This document shows, piece by piece, positions 23,324 through 31,108 of a stretch of DNA of 47,791 bases. The translations under genes and the position numbers were made by a program. The notes beneath the pieces are model-generated. The model searched no databases. It saw only the letters and a list, made by a program, of their open reading frames with translations, and was not told where the DNA came from. How positions within the stretch are numbered: the stretch's first letter is position 1; every line of letters begins with the position of its first letter. Source of the stretch: SLRI01 sp964576715 (GTDB lineage Bacteria > Pseudomonadota > Alphaproteobacteria > Geminicoccales > Geminicoccaceae); contig CAZNWE010000027.1 of assembly GCA_964576715.1 (NCBI GenBank), positions 1 to 47,791 on the forward strand. The letters are read 5' to 3'.

Positions 23324-24127
23324 ATGTCGGAACGAATTGGCGGGGCGATGGCCACCGATGCCGGGCAGGCCAGCGACGAGGCGATTGTGGTCAAGAAGAT
23401 CGCGGTCGCGGATCTCAAGGAGGTTTTGGCAAAGGGGCTCGACGACTTTCGCGCGATCCCGACCCACGCGTTTTTCGTCGGCATTGTCTATGCTGTGCTC
23501 GGCCTGGTGATCATCCGCTGGAGCTTTCACTATAGCCTGTTGCCGCTGGTTTTTCCGCTGGTCGGCGGCTTTGCACTGCTCGGCCCGTTCGCAGCCCTCG
23601 GGCTCTACGAGCTCAGCCGGCGGCGCGAGGCGGGCCAGGAGGCTCGCTTCTGGCACATGTTCGCCGTCCGCCAGGCGCCCAATCGTGGTGCCATTCTCCG
23701 GCTTGGCCTGGGGGTTGCCCTGCTCTTCCTGGTCTGGCAGTGGGTGGCTATAGCACTGTTCCGCTCGACCTTTGGCGAGGCCGATCTTGGCACCGGCACG
23801 TTCCTGGCCGAATTGTTCACGACCAGCCACGGTTGGACACTAGTTCTCCTCGGCAACGCCATCGGTGCCGGCTTCGCGCTCGCCATCCTGGCCGGCACGG
23901 CCATCGCCTTTCCGATGCTGGTCGATCGCCAGGTCGACGTCTCGACCGCGGTTGCGACGTCGCTCCGCGTGTTTGCTCGCAACCCGGTGCCGATGCTCGC
24001 CTGGGGGATCATCGTTGGCATCACCCTGTTCATTGGCGCCCTGCCGGTGCTTGTCGGCCTCATCGTGGCCCTGCCGATCCTCGGCCACGCGACCTGGCAT
24101 CTCTACCGCCGCACGGTCGAGTGTTGA
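23324..24127 (+). CDS. DUF2189 membrane protein
   Basis: 267 aa. After a 45-residue cytoplasmic start (VVKKIAVADLKEVLAKGLDDFRAIP, the DUF2189 entry motif) come six hydrophobic segments, including GIVYAVLGLVIIRWSF, PLVGGFALLGPFAALGLYELSRRRE, GVALLFLVWQWVAIALF and a final VLVGLIVALPILGHATWHLYR. DUF2189 proteins are common in alphaproteobacteria and have no established function. The start ATG 23324 follows GGGAGG. Monocistronic, divergent from the GNAT gene. Confidence 0.88.
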   Translation: MSERIGGAMATDAGQASDEAIVVKKIAVADLKEVLAKGLDDFRAIPTHAFFVGIVYAVLGLVIIRWSFHYSLLPLVFPLVGGFALLGPFAALGLYELSRRREAGQEARFWHMFAVRQAPNRGAILRLGLGVALLFLVWQWVAIALFRSTFGEADLGTGTFLAELFTTSHGWTLVLLGNAIGAGFALAILAGTAIAFPMLVDRQVDVSTAVATSLRVFARNPVPMLAWGIIVGITLFIGALPVLVGLIVALPILGHATWHLYRRTVEC

Positions 24128-24370
24128 CACCCTCGGTTTTGCGACGGAACACGTGACGGAATGTTTCGCAACCGCGTGACGATCCCCGCAAGTCAGCGGC
24201 GGTTGTTCAGTCCCCTGAAAGGACCGTTGACGTAAAAATTACTATCGCCTTTTCGAGATCCCCGACGAACTGGCAATGCTCGACCCGAATAGCGTGGCGC
24301 AGCCGCAACGACTGGGCCGCCAAGCTCGTGACTTCGTTGCAGAGGATCGGCTGACAATGCCATTGGCGGC

Positions 24371-24408
24371 CGCCCCGCCCAGGGGCGTCGGCTGTCCTGG
24401 GCGGGGCG
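24371..24408 (-). terminator. Strong stem-loop after the 47-aa gene
   Basis: A perfect 13-bp stem (CGCCCCGCCCAGG, 24371-24383, with 24396-24408) around a 12-nt loop, starting 8 bp beyond the stop of the small gene at 24417. There is no T-tract on either side, so it may act as a terminator or as an mRNA 3'-end stabiliser. Confidence 0.7.
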
Positions 24409-24416
24409 AGATTCTG

Positions 24417-24560
24417 CTACTCGGCGGGAACGGCGGCAGCAGCCAGCTTGCGGTCGTTCTCTTGCGCCTTGCGCACCAGCGCCAGCTGATGAGCGGCAAT
24501 GGCGAGCGGCACACCGAAGGTCAAAACCCAGCGCGCAATGATAAAAACGCCTGTCGTCAT
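24417..24560 (-). CDS. Small membrane protein, 47 aa
   Basis: Reads MTTGVFIIARWVLTFGVPLA, then IAAHQLALVRKAQENDRKLA and AAAVPAE. One hydrophobic segment at residues 5-22 is followed by a charged amphipathic helix, suggesting a single-pass membrane peptide with a cytoplasmic tail. The ATG at 24560 has AAGGGTGAT upstream and the stop is 8 bp before a 13-bp stem-loop, so it looks like a complete single-gene transcript. No named family is recognised. Such peptides are often missed because of their size. Confidence 0.7.
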   Translation of the reverse strand: MTTGVFIIARWVLTFGVPLAIAAHQLALVRKAQENDRKLAAAAVPAE

Positions 24561-24767
24561 CTTGATCACCCTTATTCGCGTGATCCCCCTACGCAGTATT
24601 ACGTCGAATTCAGCAAATAGATCGGCGGATGGGCGCGACAGCTCGCCGCAGACCCATGTAAAGTATTTATGACACGCAGAACGTAAGGCCTTATTTCGGC
24701 CAAGACGCTGGAGAATTATTTAAGTCACCAGGAACCGCCAAGAGGCGGGCGGCGGCGGTTTCAGCGG

Positions 24768-25796
24768 CTAGACCGTCGTCGTCACCTTCTTCAGGCCGCG
24801 TGGGTTGTCGGGGTCGTGACCGCGGACGCGGGCGAGGGCTTCGGCCATGGGATAACAGGCGGCAATCGCCGTGATCGGGTCGAGCAGCGGGTGCAGCGGC
24901 GGCGGCAGACGGACATGCAGGCCGGGGGCGGTGGCGGCCGGGCTCACCGTGACCACCGTGCCGCCCATGGCCGCCCGTTCGGCGGCAAAGGCGATGGTGT
25001 CGGCACCGCCGGAATCGGCGGTGGCCAGCGCCAGGAGCGGAAAGTCCCGGTCGATGACGGCCTTGGGCCCGTGCTGGACCTCGGCCGAGCTGAACGCCTC
25101 GGCGTGCAGGTAGCAGGTCTCCTTGAGCTTGAGGGCCGCCTCGCCGGCGATCGCGTGGGTGGGCCCCCTGCCCAGGACATAGAGGCTGGTCGCGTCTTTG
25201 AGGAGGTCGACGGTGCGGCCCCAGTCGGTGGCGACGGCCTGGTCGAGGCGTTCGGGGAGGTGGTGGAGGGCGTCGCTCAGCGCCCGGTCCTGGCGCCACG
25301 TCGCGAGCAGGCGGGCGAGCACGGTGCAGCTGAGGATGAAGCTCTTGGTGGCGGCGACGCTCTGCTCCGCGCCGGCGTTCTGCGGCAGCACGTGGCCGGC
25401 GACAGCGGCGAGTGGCGAGGCCGGCTGGTTGACGATGGCGACGGTCGTGGCACCGCCGGCACTGGCGGCTTCGAGGCTGGCGACGATGTCGGGGCTGGCG
25501 CCGGATTGCGACAGGGCGAGGACGAGCGCCTGTGCCAGGCTCGGGCGGGCGGCATAGCGGCTGACCAGCGAGGGCGGCAGCGAGGCGGTGACGAGGCCGG
25601 CGCCGAGGCCGACGAGCCAGGCGCCGTAGGCCGCGGCGTGGTCCGAACTGCCACGGGCGATGCTGGCGGCGAAGACCGGTGGACGAGCCTCGAGCCTAGC
25701 GGTGAGGGCGGCGAAAGCGGCGTGGTCGCGGGCCAGCATGGCGGCGACCCTGGCCGGCGCCTCCCGGACTTCGGTCAGCATCTGCGACATCGGCAT
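24768..25796 (-). CDS. SIS-domain amino-sugar phosphate deaminase/isomerase (GlmS isomerase-like, NagB-II type)
   Basis: 342 aa from ATG 25796 (AGGAAGGG upstream). Two SIS domains as in the isomerase half of GlmS: FAASIARGSSDHAAAYGAWL (about 45-64), ALSQSGASPDIV, AEQSVAATKSFILSC, YVLGRGPTHAIAGEAALKLK with ETCYLHAEAFSSAEVQHGP, and a C-terminal lysine tail. The glutaminase half is absent. Such stand-alone proteins convert glucosamine-6-phosphate to fructose-6-phosphate and ammonia in NAG clusters lacking classical NagB; no classical NagB is seen here. It is 20 bp downstream of the kinase gene in the same transcript. Confidence 0.85.
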   Translation of the reverse strand: MPMSQMLTEVREAPARVAAMLARDHAAFAALTARLEARPPVFAASIARGSSDHAAAYGAWLVGLGAGLVTASLPPSLVSRYAARPSLAQALVLALSQSGASPDIVASLEAASAGGATTVAIVNQPASPLAAVAGHVLPQNAGAEQSVAATKSFILSCTVLARLLATWRQDRALSDALHHLPERLDQAVATDWGRTVDLLKDATSLYVLGRGPTHAIAGEAALKLKETCYLHAEAFSSAEVQHGPKAVIDRDFPLLALATADSGGADTIAFAAERAAMGGTVVTVSPAATAPGLHVRLPPPLHPLLDPITAIAACYPMAEALARVRGHDPDNPRGLKKVTTTV

Positions 25797-25816
25797 GGCT
25801 TTCCAGGCCCTTCCTG

Positions 25817-26719
25817 TTAATCCGTGAACTCGGCGGGATTGCGGCCCTGGGCGATGAGCAGTGCCCCATCGAGCGGCGAGGCCGGGCGGGTGGCGTCGGC
25901 AAGGGCGCCACCGAGAGCCTGCTCCAGCCTCGGGCGAAAGACCGGGGCGAGGCCGCCGGCGAGGACCAGGGGCTCCCTTTCGGTCGGCGCCATCGCCCGG
26001 GCGAGGCGGAGGTGATGTTCGGCCGCCTCGGCGACCAGCGCCCCGCCTTTGCCGTCGCCGGCCGCGGCGGCGGCCAGAACCTCGGGCGCCAGGGCCGCGA
26101 AGTCGGCCGGCCGGGCAGCCTTGAGCCAGCCGAGGATGCTCGCGGTGGTGGCGCCGAGCACGGCCTCGAGCGCCGGCCACAGGCGGCTCGCCGGTTGATC
26201 GGCATAGCCGTCGCGCCATTCCAGCCAGTCGCCGATGGCGCGCCAGCCGAGCCAGGCACCGCTGCCGCGGTCGCCGATCGGAAAGCCCCAGCCGCTGAGC
26301 TTTTGCACCTCGCCTGTGGCCGCGAGGCGGTAGCCGACGACGCCGGTGCCGATGGCGAGGAGGCCGCCGGGGCGGCCACCGGTGGCCCCCAGCAGCGTGG
26401 TGTAGCCGTCGGTGGAGAGGTGGCTGGCGGCGAAGTCGGGGAAAGCCTGGCGGAAGCGGGCGAGGCTGCCCGGGGCGTTGGCGCCGGCGAGGCCGGCGCT
26501 GAGCGTGACCCCGGCGGTGGCCTCGGGGTCGAGGCCGGCGGCAGCGGCGAGATCGCGCCAGAGCGCCCTGATCTCGGCGAGCCCGGCATCCGGGTCCTGG
26601 TAGAGGTTGCACGGCCCGCCGCGGCGCTCGGCCAGCAACGTGCCGTCGCTGCGGCCGAGCGCCGCCCGGGTCTTGGTGCCGCCGCCGTCGACAGCGAGGA
26701 CGAAGTCGATCCTGGCCAT
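25817..26719 (-). CDS. BadF/BadG-type amino-sugar kinase
   Basis: 300 aa. ASKHA fold: phosphate-1 loop VLAVDGGGTKTRAALG (residues 7-22), LSAGLAGANAPGS, GGLLAIGTGVVGYR, the BadF-typical GWGFPIGDRGSGAWLGW, and LVLAGGLAPVF near the C-terminus. Relatives phosphorylate N-acetylglucosamine or glucosamine. In this locus it would supply the phosphorylated amino sugar for NagA, MurQ and the SIS enzyme, since the ABC transporter delivers unphosphorylated sugar. Whether it also accepts MurNAc cannot be judged. Transcribed divergently from murQ. Confidence 0.87.
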   Translation of the reverse strand: MARIDFVLAVDGGGTKTRAALGRSDGTLLAERRGGPCNLYQDPDAGLAEIRALWRDLAAAAGLDPEATAGVTLSAGLAGANAPGSLARFRQAFPDFAASHLSTDGYTTLLGATGGRPGGLLAIGTGVVGYRLAATGEVQKLSGWGFPIGDRGSGAWLGWRAIGDWLEWRDGYADQPASRLWPALEAVLGATTASILGWLKAARPADFAALAPEVLAAAAAGDGKGGALVAEAAEHHLRLARAMAPTEREPLVLAGGLAPVFRPRLEQALGGALADATRPASPLDGALLIAQGRNPAEFTD

Positions 26720-26728
26720 GCGCTACTC

Positions 26729-26745
26729 ATACCAAAAAGATACCA
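26729..26745 (-). promoter_or_regulatory. Putative GntR operator, site 1
   Basis: ATACCAAAAAGATACCA, differing at one base from the inverted site at 26851-26867. It is a tandem of TGGTAT-type words. It lies 10 bp upstream of the BadF kinase start, where binding would block that promoter. Confidence 0.65.
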
Positions 26746-26850
26746 GATTCGGCAAGAGCCAAAATGGTGCCGGTACGAGCGCCTTGAATCAATGAGCTGC
26801 TTGCGAATGGTCGCGACGATGGTCGAGCAGGCAAAAAACCAGTTGCCAAG

Positions 26851-26867
26851 TGGTTTCTTTTTGGTAT
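26851..26867 (+). promoter_or_regulatory. Putative GntR operator, site 2
   Basis: TGGTTTCTTTTTGGTAT, the reverse complement (one mismatch) of site 1, 27 bp upstream of murQ. The pair in opposite orientation at the two ends of the divergent promoter region suggests one regulator controls both arms; the GntR/UTRA protein of this locus is the obvious candidate. Confidence 0.65.
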
Positions 26868-26893
26868 TGTCATGCCCAGCAACGGAGGCATGC

Positions 26894-27796
26894 ATGGACA
26901 CCGAACGACGTCTGGAACGCTATCGCGGCGCCGACCAGTGGCCGACCGAAGAGGCGCTAGCCGGGATGCTCGACAACCAGCTCGGGGCATTCTTCGCCGT
27001 ACGGCAAGCGCTGCCGGCGCTGACCCGGGCGGTGCGGGCCGCGGCCGAGCGGCTGCGGCAGGGCGACGGTCGGCTGGTCTATGTCGGTGCCGGCGCCTCG
27101 GGGCGGCTCGCCGTGCAGGACGGGGTCGAGCTCTACCCGACCTTCGGCTGGCCACACGGCCGGCTGCTCTATCTCATGGCCGGCGGCGAGGCAGCGCTGG
27201 TCGAATCGCGCGAGGGGGCCGAGGACGATGCGGCCGCCGGGCGGGCGCTGATCGAGCAGCACGGGATCGGCGCGGCCGATGTCGTCGTCGGCGTGGCGGC
27301 GTCCGGGACCACCGCTTTCACCAGGGCCGCGATCGCCGCCGCCCGTGGGCTGGGTGCCCTGACGATCGGCATGGCCAACAATCCCGAGGCCCCACTCCTG
27401 AGCGAAGCCGAGCATGGCCTGCTCCTGGCGACCGGCCCCGAGTTCCTCGCCGGATCGACCCGGCTGACCGCGGGCACGGCGCAGAAGATCGCCCTCAACC
27501 TCTTCTCGACCCAGACCATGACCGAACTCGGCCGCGTCCATGACGGGCTGATGGTCAATGTGGTGGCGTCGAATGCCAAGCTCGTCGAGCGCGGCCGACG
27601 GATGGTCCAGACGATCACCGGCTGCAGCGAGGCGGAAGCCCGAGACGCCCACGAGGCGGCCGGCCACGACGTCAAGACGGCCGTCCTGCTCGCGGACGGC
27701 CTGTCGCCAAACGAGGCGCGGGTCTGCCTGGCCCGGGCCGAGGGCAATCTCCGTCGCGCCCGCGAGATCGAGCCCGACCCCATTCACGAAACCTGA
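26894..27796 (+). CDS. murQ: N-acetylmuramic acid 6-phosphate etherase
   Basis: 300 aa (E. coli MurQ is 298). Splits MurNAc-6-phosphate into GlcNAc-6-phosphate and D-lactate. SIS-domain motifs: VYVGAGASGRLAVQDGVELY (with the catalytic-type Glu), the second acidic cluster ESREGAEDD, VGVAASGTTAFTRAAIAAAR, GPEFLAGSTRLTAGTAQKIA with LNLFSTQTMT, and VNVVASNAKLVERG. The start is ATG 26894 with GGAGG 6-7 nt upstream. First gene of the right arm, 12 bp before the binding-protein gene. Its presence implies that MurNAc or anhydro-MurNAc derivatives are among the substrates handled. Confidence 0.93.
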   Translation: MDTERRLERYRGADQWPTEEALAGMLDNQLGAFFAVRQALPALTRAVRAAAERLRQGDGRLVYVGAGASGRLAVQDGVELYPTFGWPHGRLLYLMAGGEAALVESREGAEDDAAAGRALIEQHGIGAADVVVGVAASGTTAFTRAAIAAARGLGALTIGMANNPEAPLLSEAEHGLLLATGPEFLAGSTRLTAGTAQKIALNLFSTQTMTELGRVHDGLMVNVVASNAKLVERGRRMVQTITGCSEAEARDAHEAAGHDVKTAVLLADGLSPNEARVCLARAEGNLRRAREIEPDPIHET

Positions 27797-27808
27797 GGAG
27801 GCACATCC

Positions 27809-29062
27809 ATGCGCAAGACATCGACCGCCATCATCGCCCTTGCCGCCGGCATCGCCGCTGCCGGGCCCGCCCTTGCCCAGGAACTCGTCATCGAGAGTTG
27901 GCGCAACGACGACATCACCATCTGGCAGCAGACGATCATCCCGGCGTTCAATGCCCGGCACCCGGAGATCACCGTCCGCTTCCAGCCGACGGCCCCGGCC
28001 GAGTACAACGCCGCCTTGAACGCCAAGCTCGACGGCGGCACCGCCGGCGACCTGATCACCTGCCGGCCGTTCGACGCCTCGCTCGAGCTCTTCAACCGCG
28101 GGCACCTGGTCGATCTCACCGGGCTCGAGGAATTGGGCAACTTCCCGGAGACCGCGACCGCCGCCTGGAGCACGGATGACGGCAGTGCGACCTTTTGCAT
28201 GCCGATGGCGTCGGTGATTCATGGCTTCATGTACAACAAGGACGCCTTTGCCGAGCTCGGCCTCGAGGTGCCGACGACGGAAGAGGAGTTCTTCGCCGTC
28301 CTCGACGCGATCAAGGCGGACGGCACTTACGAGCCGATGGCCATGGGCACGGCCGACCAGTGGGAGGCGGCGACCATGGGCTACACCAATATCGGCTCCA
28401 CCTACTGGCAGGGCGAGGCCGGCCGCCTGGCACTGATCGAGGGCGAGGCGAAGCTCACCGACGAGGCCTATGTGGCACCGTTCCGCACGCTGGCACGGTG
28501 GGCGGACTATTTGCCGTCCGGCTTCGAGGCGCAGTCCTACCCGGACAGCCAGAACCTCTTCACCCTGGGCCGGGCGGCGATCTATCCGACCGGGTCGTGG
28601 GAAATCTCGCCCTTCCAGCGGGATGCCTTCTTCGAGATGGGTGCGTTCAAGCCGCCGGTCGCCAACGCCGGTGATCCCTGCTTTATCAGCGACCATGTCG
28701 ACATCGGCATGGGGATCAATGCGGCGAGCGAGAACCAGGAGGCTGCCCGGACCTTCATCGAGTGGGTGGGATCGGCGGAGTTCGCCGAGCTCTACTCCAA
28801 TGCGCTGCCGGGCTTCTTCTCGCTTGCCGACCACGAGATCACGCTCGAGGACCCCTTGGCCCAGGAGTTCATCGACTGGCGCGGCGAGTGCGCGTCCTCG
28901 ATCCGCCTGGCGCACCAGATCCTGAGCCGCGGCACGCCCAATCTGTGGAACGACATGTGGGTGCTCTCGGCCAACGTGATCAACGGCACGACCGCGCCCG
29001 AGGACGCCGCGGCCCGCCTGCAGGAGGGCCTCGCCTCCTGGTACGAGCCGCAAGCGAACTGA
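27809..29062 (+). CDS. Sugar ABC transporter substrate-binding protein
   Basis: 417 aa with a signal peptide (TSTAIIALAAGIAAAGPALA, cleaved before QELVIES). Family 1 extracellular solute-binding protein: WRNDDITIWQQTIIPAFNAR, LDGGTAGDLITCRPFD, VIHGFMYNKDAFAELGLEVP, and FTLGRAAIYPTGSWEI. Periplasmic receptor delivering sugars to the two permeases that follow. The gene context (murQ, nagA, SIS enzyme) points to N-acetylated amino sugars or their disaccharides; this is inference. AGGAGG precedes ATG 27809. Confidence 0.9.
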   Translation: MRKTSTAIIALAAGIAAAGPALAQELVIESWRNDDITIWQQTIIPAFNARHPEITVRFQPTAPAEYNAALNAKLDGGTAGDLITCRPFDASLELFNRGHLVDLTGLEELGNFPETATAAWSTDDGSATFCMPMASVIHGFMYNKDAFAELGLEVPTTEEEFFAVLDAIKADGTYEPMAMGTADQWEAATMGYTNIGSTYWQGEAGRLALIEGEAKLTDEAYVAPFRTLARWADYLPSGFEAQSYPDSQNLFTLGRAAIYPTGSWEISPFQRDAFFEMGAFKPPVANAGDPCFISDHVDIGMGINAASENQEAARTFIEWVGSAEFAELYSNALPGFFSLADHEITLEDPLAQEFIDWRGECASSIRLAHQILSRGTPNLWNDMWVLSANVINGTTAPEDAAARLQEGLASWYEPQAN

Positions 29063-29124
29063 GCCCCGCCGCGGCGGCGGCGGGTCGAGCACCCGCCGCA
29101 GCACCAAACCGAAGGTCTCGAACC

Positions 29125-30120
29125 ATGCAGCAGCAGCGCTCAGCTGCGGCGGTCCATGTCGCCGCCGGCACCCCGCCGGGCGAGATGGCCGTCGCCACGC
29201 CAGGCAAACGCAAGCCCTTTCCCTGGCACATCGTCGTGTTCCTGGCCCCAGCTGTGCTGCTCTACACGGCGGTGATGATCTATCCCTTGGCCGAGACGCT
29301 GCGTCTGTCGTTCTTCGACCGGACGGACGAGGGTGTGCGGTTCTGGGTCGGGTTCGCCAATTTCGAGCGGCTGTTCGTCGATGCGCGCTGGGCCGAGCAG
29401 TTCTGGAACGCGCTCGGCAACAACTTCTATTTCTTCGTCGTTCACATGCTGGTGCAGAACCCGATCGGCATCCTGCTCGCAGCGCTCCTCTCGATGACGC
29501 ATCTGCCCGGGCGGACCTTTTACCGGACGGCGATCTTCGTGCCGGCGATGCTCTCGGTGGTGATCATCGGCTTTGCCTGGAAGCTCATCTTGAGCCCGAT
29601 CTGGGGGGTTGCCGAAACGCTCCTGGGCCTCATCGGCCTCGATTTCCTCTTCGGCCCCTGGCTCGGCAAGGAGGACACCGCCCTCACCACGCTCGCCCTG
29701 ATCTCGGTCTGGCAATATGTCGGCATTCCGATGATGCTGATCTATGCGGCACTCCTCTCGATCCCGGAGGACATCGGCGAGGCCGCCAATCTCGATGGGG
29801 TGACCGGCGTCTCGCTCTTCTTCAAGGTCAAGCTGCCGCTGATCTGGCCGACGATCGGGATCATCTCGATCCTCACTTTCATCGGCAACTTCAACGCCTT
29901 CGACCTGATCTACGCGGTTCAGGGGGCCCTGGCCGGGCCCGACTACGCCACCGACATCCTCGGCACGTTCCTCTATCGAACCTTCTTCGGCCACCAGCTC
30001 GAGCTTGGTGACCCGCATATGGGGGCGACCGTGGCGACCGCGATGTTCCTGATCATCCTGGTCGGGGTCATGGCTTACCTCTGGGGCGTGCAGCGTCGGA
30101 TGCGCCGGTATCAGTTCTAG
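29125..30120 (+). CDS. Sugar ABC transporter permease 1 (MalF type)
   Basis: 331 aa. Six-helix permease with a 30-residue polar N-terminus; first helix HIVVFLAPAVLLYTAVMIYP and the ATPase-contacting EAA loop IPEDIGEAANLDGVTGVSLFFKVKLPLIWP. Pairs with the permease at 30244 to form the channel. The start is ATG 29125. It is separated from the second permease by a 123-bp spacer filled with hairpins, unusual within one operon. Confidence 0.92.
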   Translation: MQQQRSAAAVHVAAGTPPGEMAVATPGKRKPFPWHIVVFLAPAVLLYTAVMIYPLAETLRLSFFDRTDEGVRFWVGFANFERLFVDARWAEQFWNALGNNFYFFVVHMLVQNPIGILLAALLSMTHLPGRTFYRTAIFVPAMLSVVIIGFAWKLILSPIWGVAETLLGLIGLDFLFGPWLGKEDTALTTLALISVWQYVGIPMMLIYAALLSIPEDIGEAANLDGVTGVSLFFKVKLPLIWPTIGIISILTFIGNFNAFDLIYAVQGALAGPDYATDILGTFLYRTFFGHQLELGDPHMGATVATAMFLIILVGVMAYLWGVQRRMRRYQF

Positions 30121-30225
30121 GGAAGAAGATGTGGGGGAAATGATTCCCCCCAATCCATCCAAAATTTGACCCTCGAAATTTTGGTGGGGCGTGGAGAGGA
30201 TCATCCTCCCCACATCTTTCTTAAT
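30121..30225. repeat. Hairpin-rich intergenic element inside the transporter operon
   Basis: Three pairings in sequence: TGGGGGAA/TTCCCCC (30132-30150), AAAATTT/AAATTTT (about 30161-30182), and GTGGAGAGGA/TCCTCCCCAC (30191-30214, one mismatch), followed by ATCTTTCTT. The layout and words match the element at 34041-34135 between nagA and the DUF167 gene. The last hairpin with its T-rich tail resembles an intrinsic terminator. Confidence 0.8.
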
Positions 30226-30243
30226 CGAAAGAAAGTGAAAGGT

Positions 30244-31083
30244 ATGAACAGCGCTCGCCGCTCGATGGGCTCGGAATTGGCCGCGCACGGCATTCTGATC
30301 GCCTACACCATCATCGCCCTGTTCCCGGTGCTCCTGATCCTGATCAACTCGTTCAAGGACCGGCGGGCCATCTTCCAGTCGCCGTTGGCGTTGCCGAGTG
30401 TCGAGAGTTTTTCGCTGCTCGGCTATGCCACCGTGCTCGAGCAGGGCAACTTCACCCTCTACTTCTTCAACAGCTTCGTCGTCACCGTCGTGGCACTGCT
30501 GCTGGTGCTGCTGTTGGGCGCCATGGCCGCCTTTGCCCTTGCCGAGTACCGGTTTCCGTTCAACCCGATCATGGGCCTCTATCTCGCCATCGGCATCATG
30601 ATCCCGATCCGGCTGGGCACGGTCGGCATTCTCGAGCTGATGGTGGCGACCAACCTCGTCAACACGCGAACGGCCCTGGTCCTGGTCTATACCGCCAACG
30701 GCCTGCCGCTTTGTGTGTTCATCCTGACCGAGTTCATGCGCGGCGTGTCGAAGGACTTGAAGGACGCGGCCCGGATCGACGGGCTTTCCGAGTACACGAT
30801 CTTCTTTCGCATCGTGCTGCCGCTGGTGCGCCCGGCCATGGCGACGGTCGCGGTCTTCACCATGATCCCGATCTGGAACGACCTCTGGTTCCCCCTGATC
30901 CTGGCGCCGGGCGAGGCGGTCAAGACCATCACGCTCGGGACCCAGGTCTTCATCGGCCAGTTCGTGACCAACTGGAACGCGGTCCTGGCGGGGCTCTCAC
31001 TGGCGATCCTGCCGGTGCTGGTCCTCTACCTCGTCTTCTCCAAGCAGCTCATCCGCGGCATCACCTCTGGTGCGGTGAAGTAA
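30244..31083 (+). CDS. Sugar ABC transporter permease 2 (MalG type)
   Basis: 279 aa from ATG 30244 (GAAAGTGAAAGG upstream). MalG-like: first helix GILIAYTIIALFPVLLILIN, then SFKDRRAIFQSPLALP, and the EAA loop VSKDLKDAARIDGLSEYTIF followed by FRIVLPLVRPAM. Ends VFSKQLIRGITSGAVK, the usual terminus of this family. It lies after the hairpin element and 25 bp before the ATPase gene. Confidence 0.92.
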   Translation: MNSARRSMGSELAAHGILIAYTIIALFPVLLILINSFKDRRAIFQSPLALPSVESFSLLGYATVLEQGNFTLYFFNSFVVTVVALLLVLLLGAMAAFALAEYRFPFNPIMGLYLAIGIMIPIRLGTVGILELMVATNLVNTRTALVLVYTANGLPLCVFILTEFMRGVSKDLKDAARIDGLSEYTIFFRIVLPLVRPAMATVAVFTMIPIWNDLWFPLILAPGEAVKTITLGTQVFIGQFVTNWNAVLAGLSLAILPVLVLYLVFSKQLIRGITSGAVK

Positions 31084-31108
31084 TCGGCCGCGACGAAGGA
31101 AGCATCAC

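Noticed and set aside
26957..29107. Long minus-strand open frame opposite murQ and the binding protein gene
   Set aside because: murQ and the solute-binding protein are unmistakable on the + strand; this is an antisense shadow.
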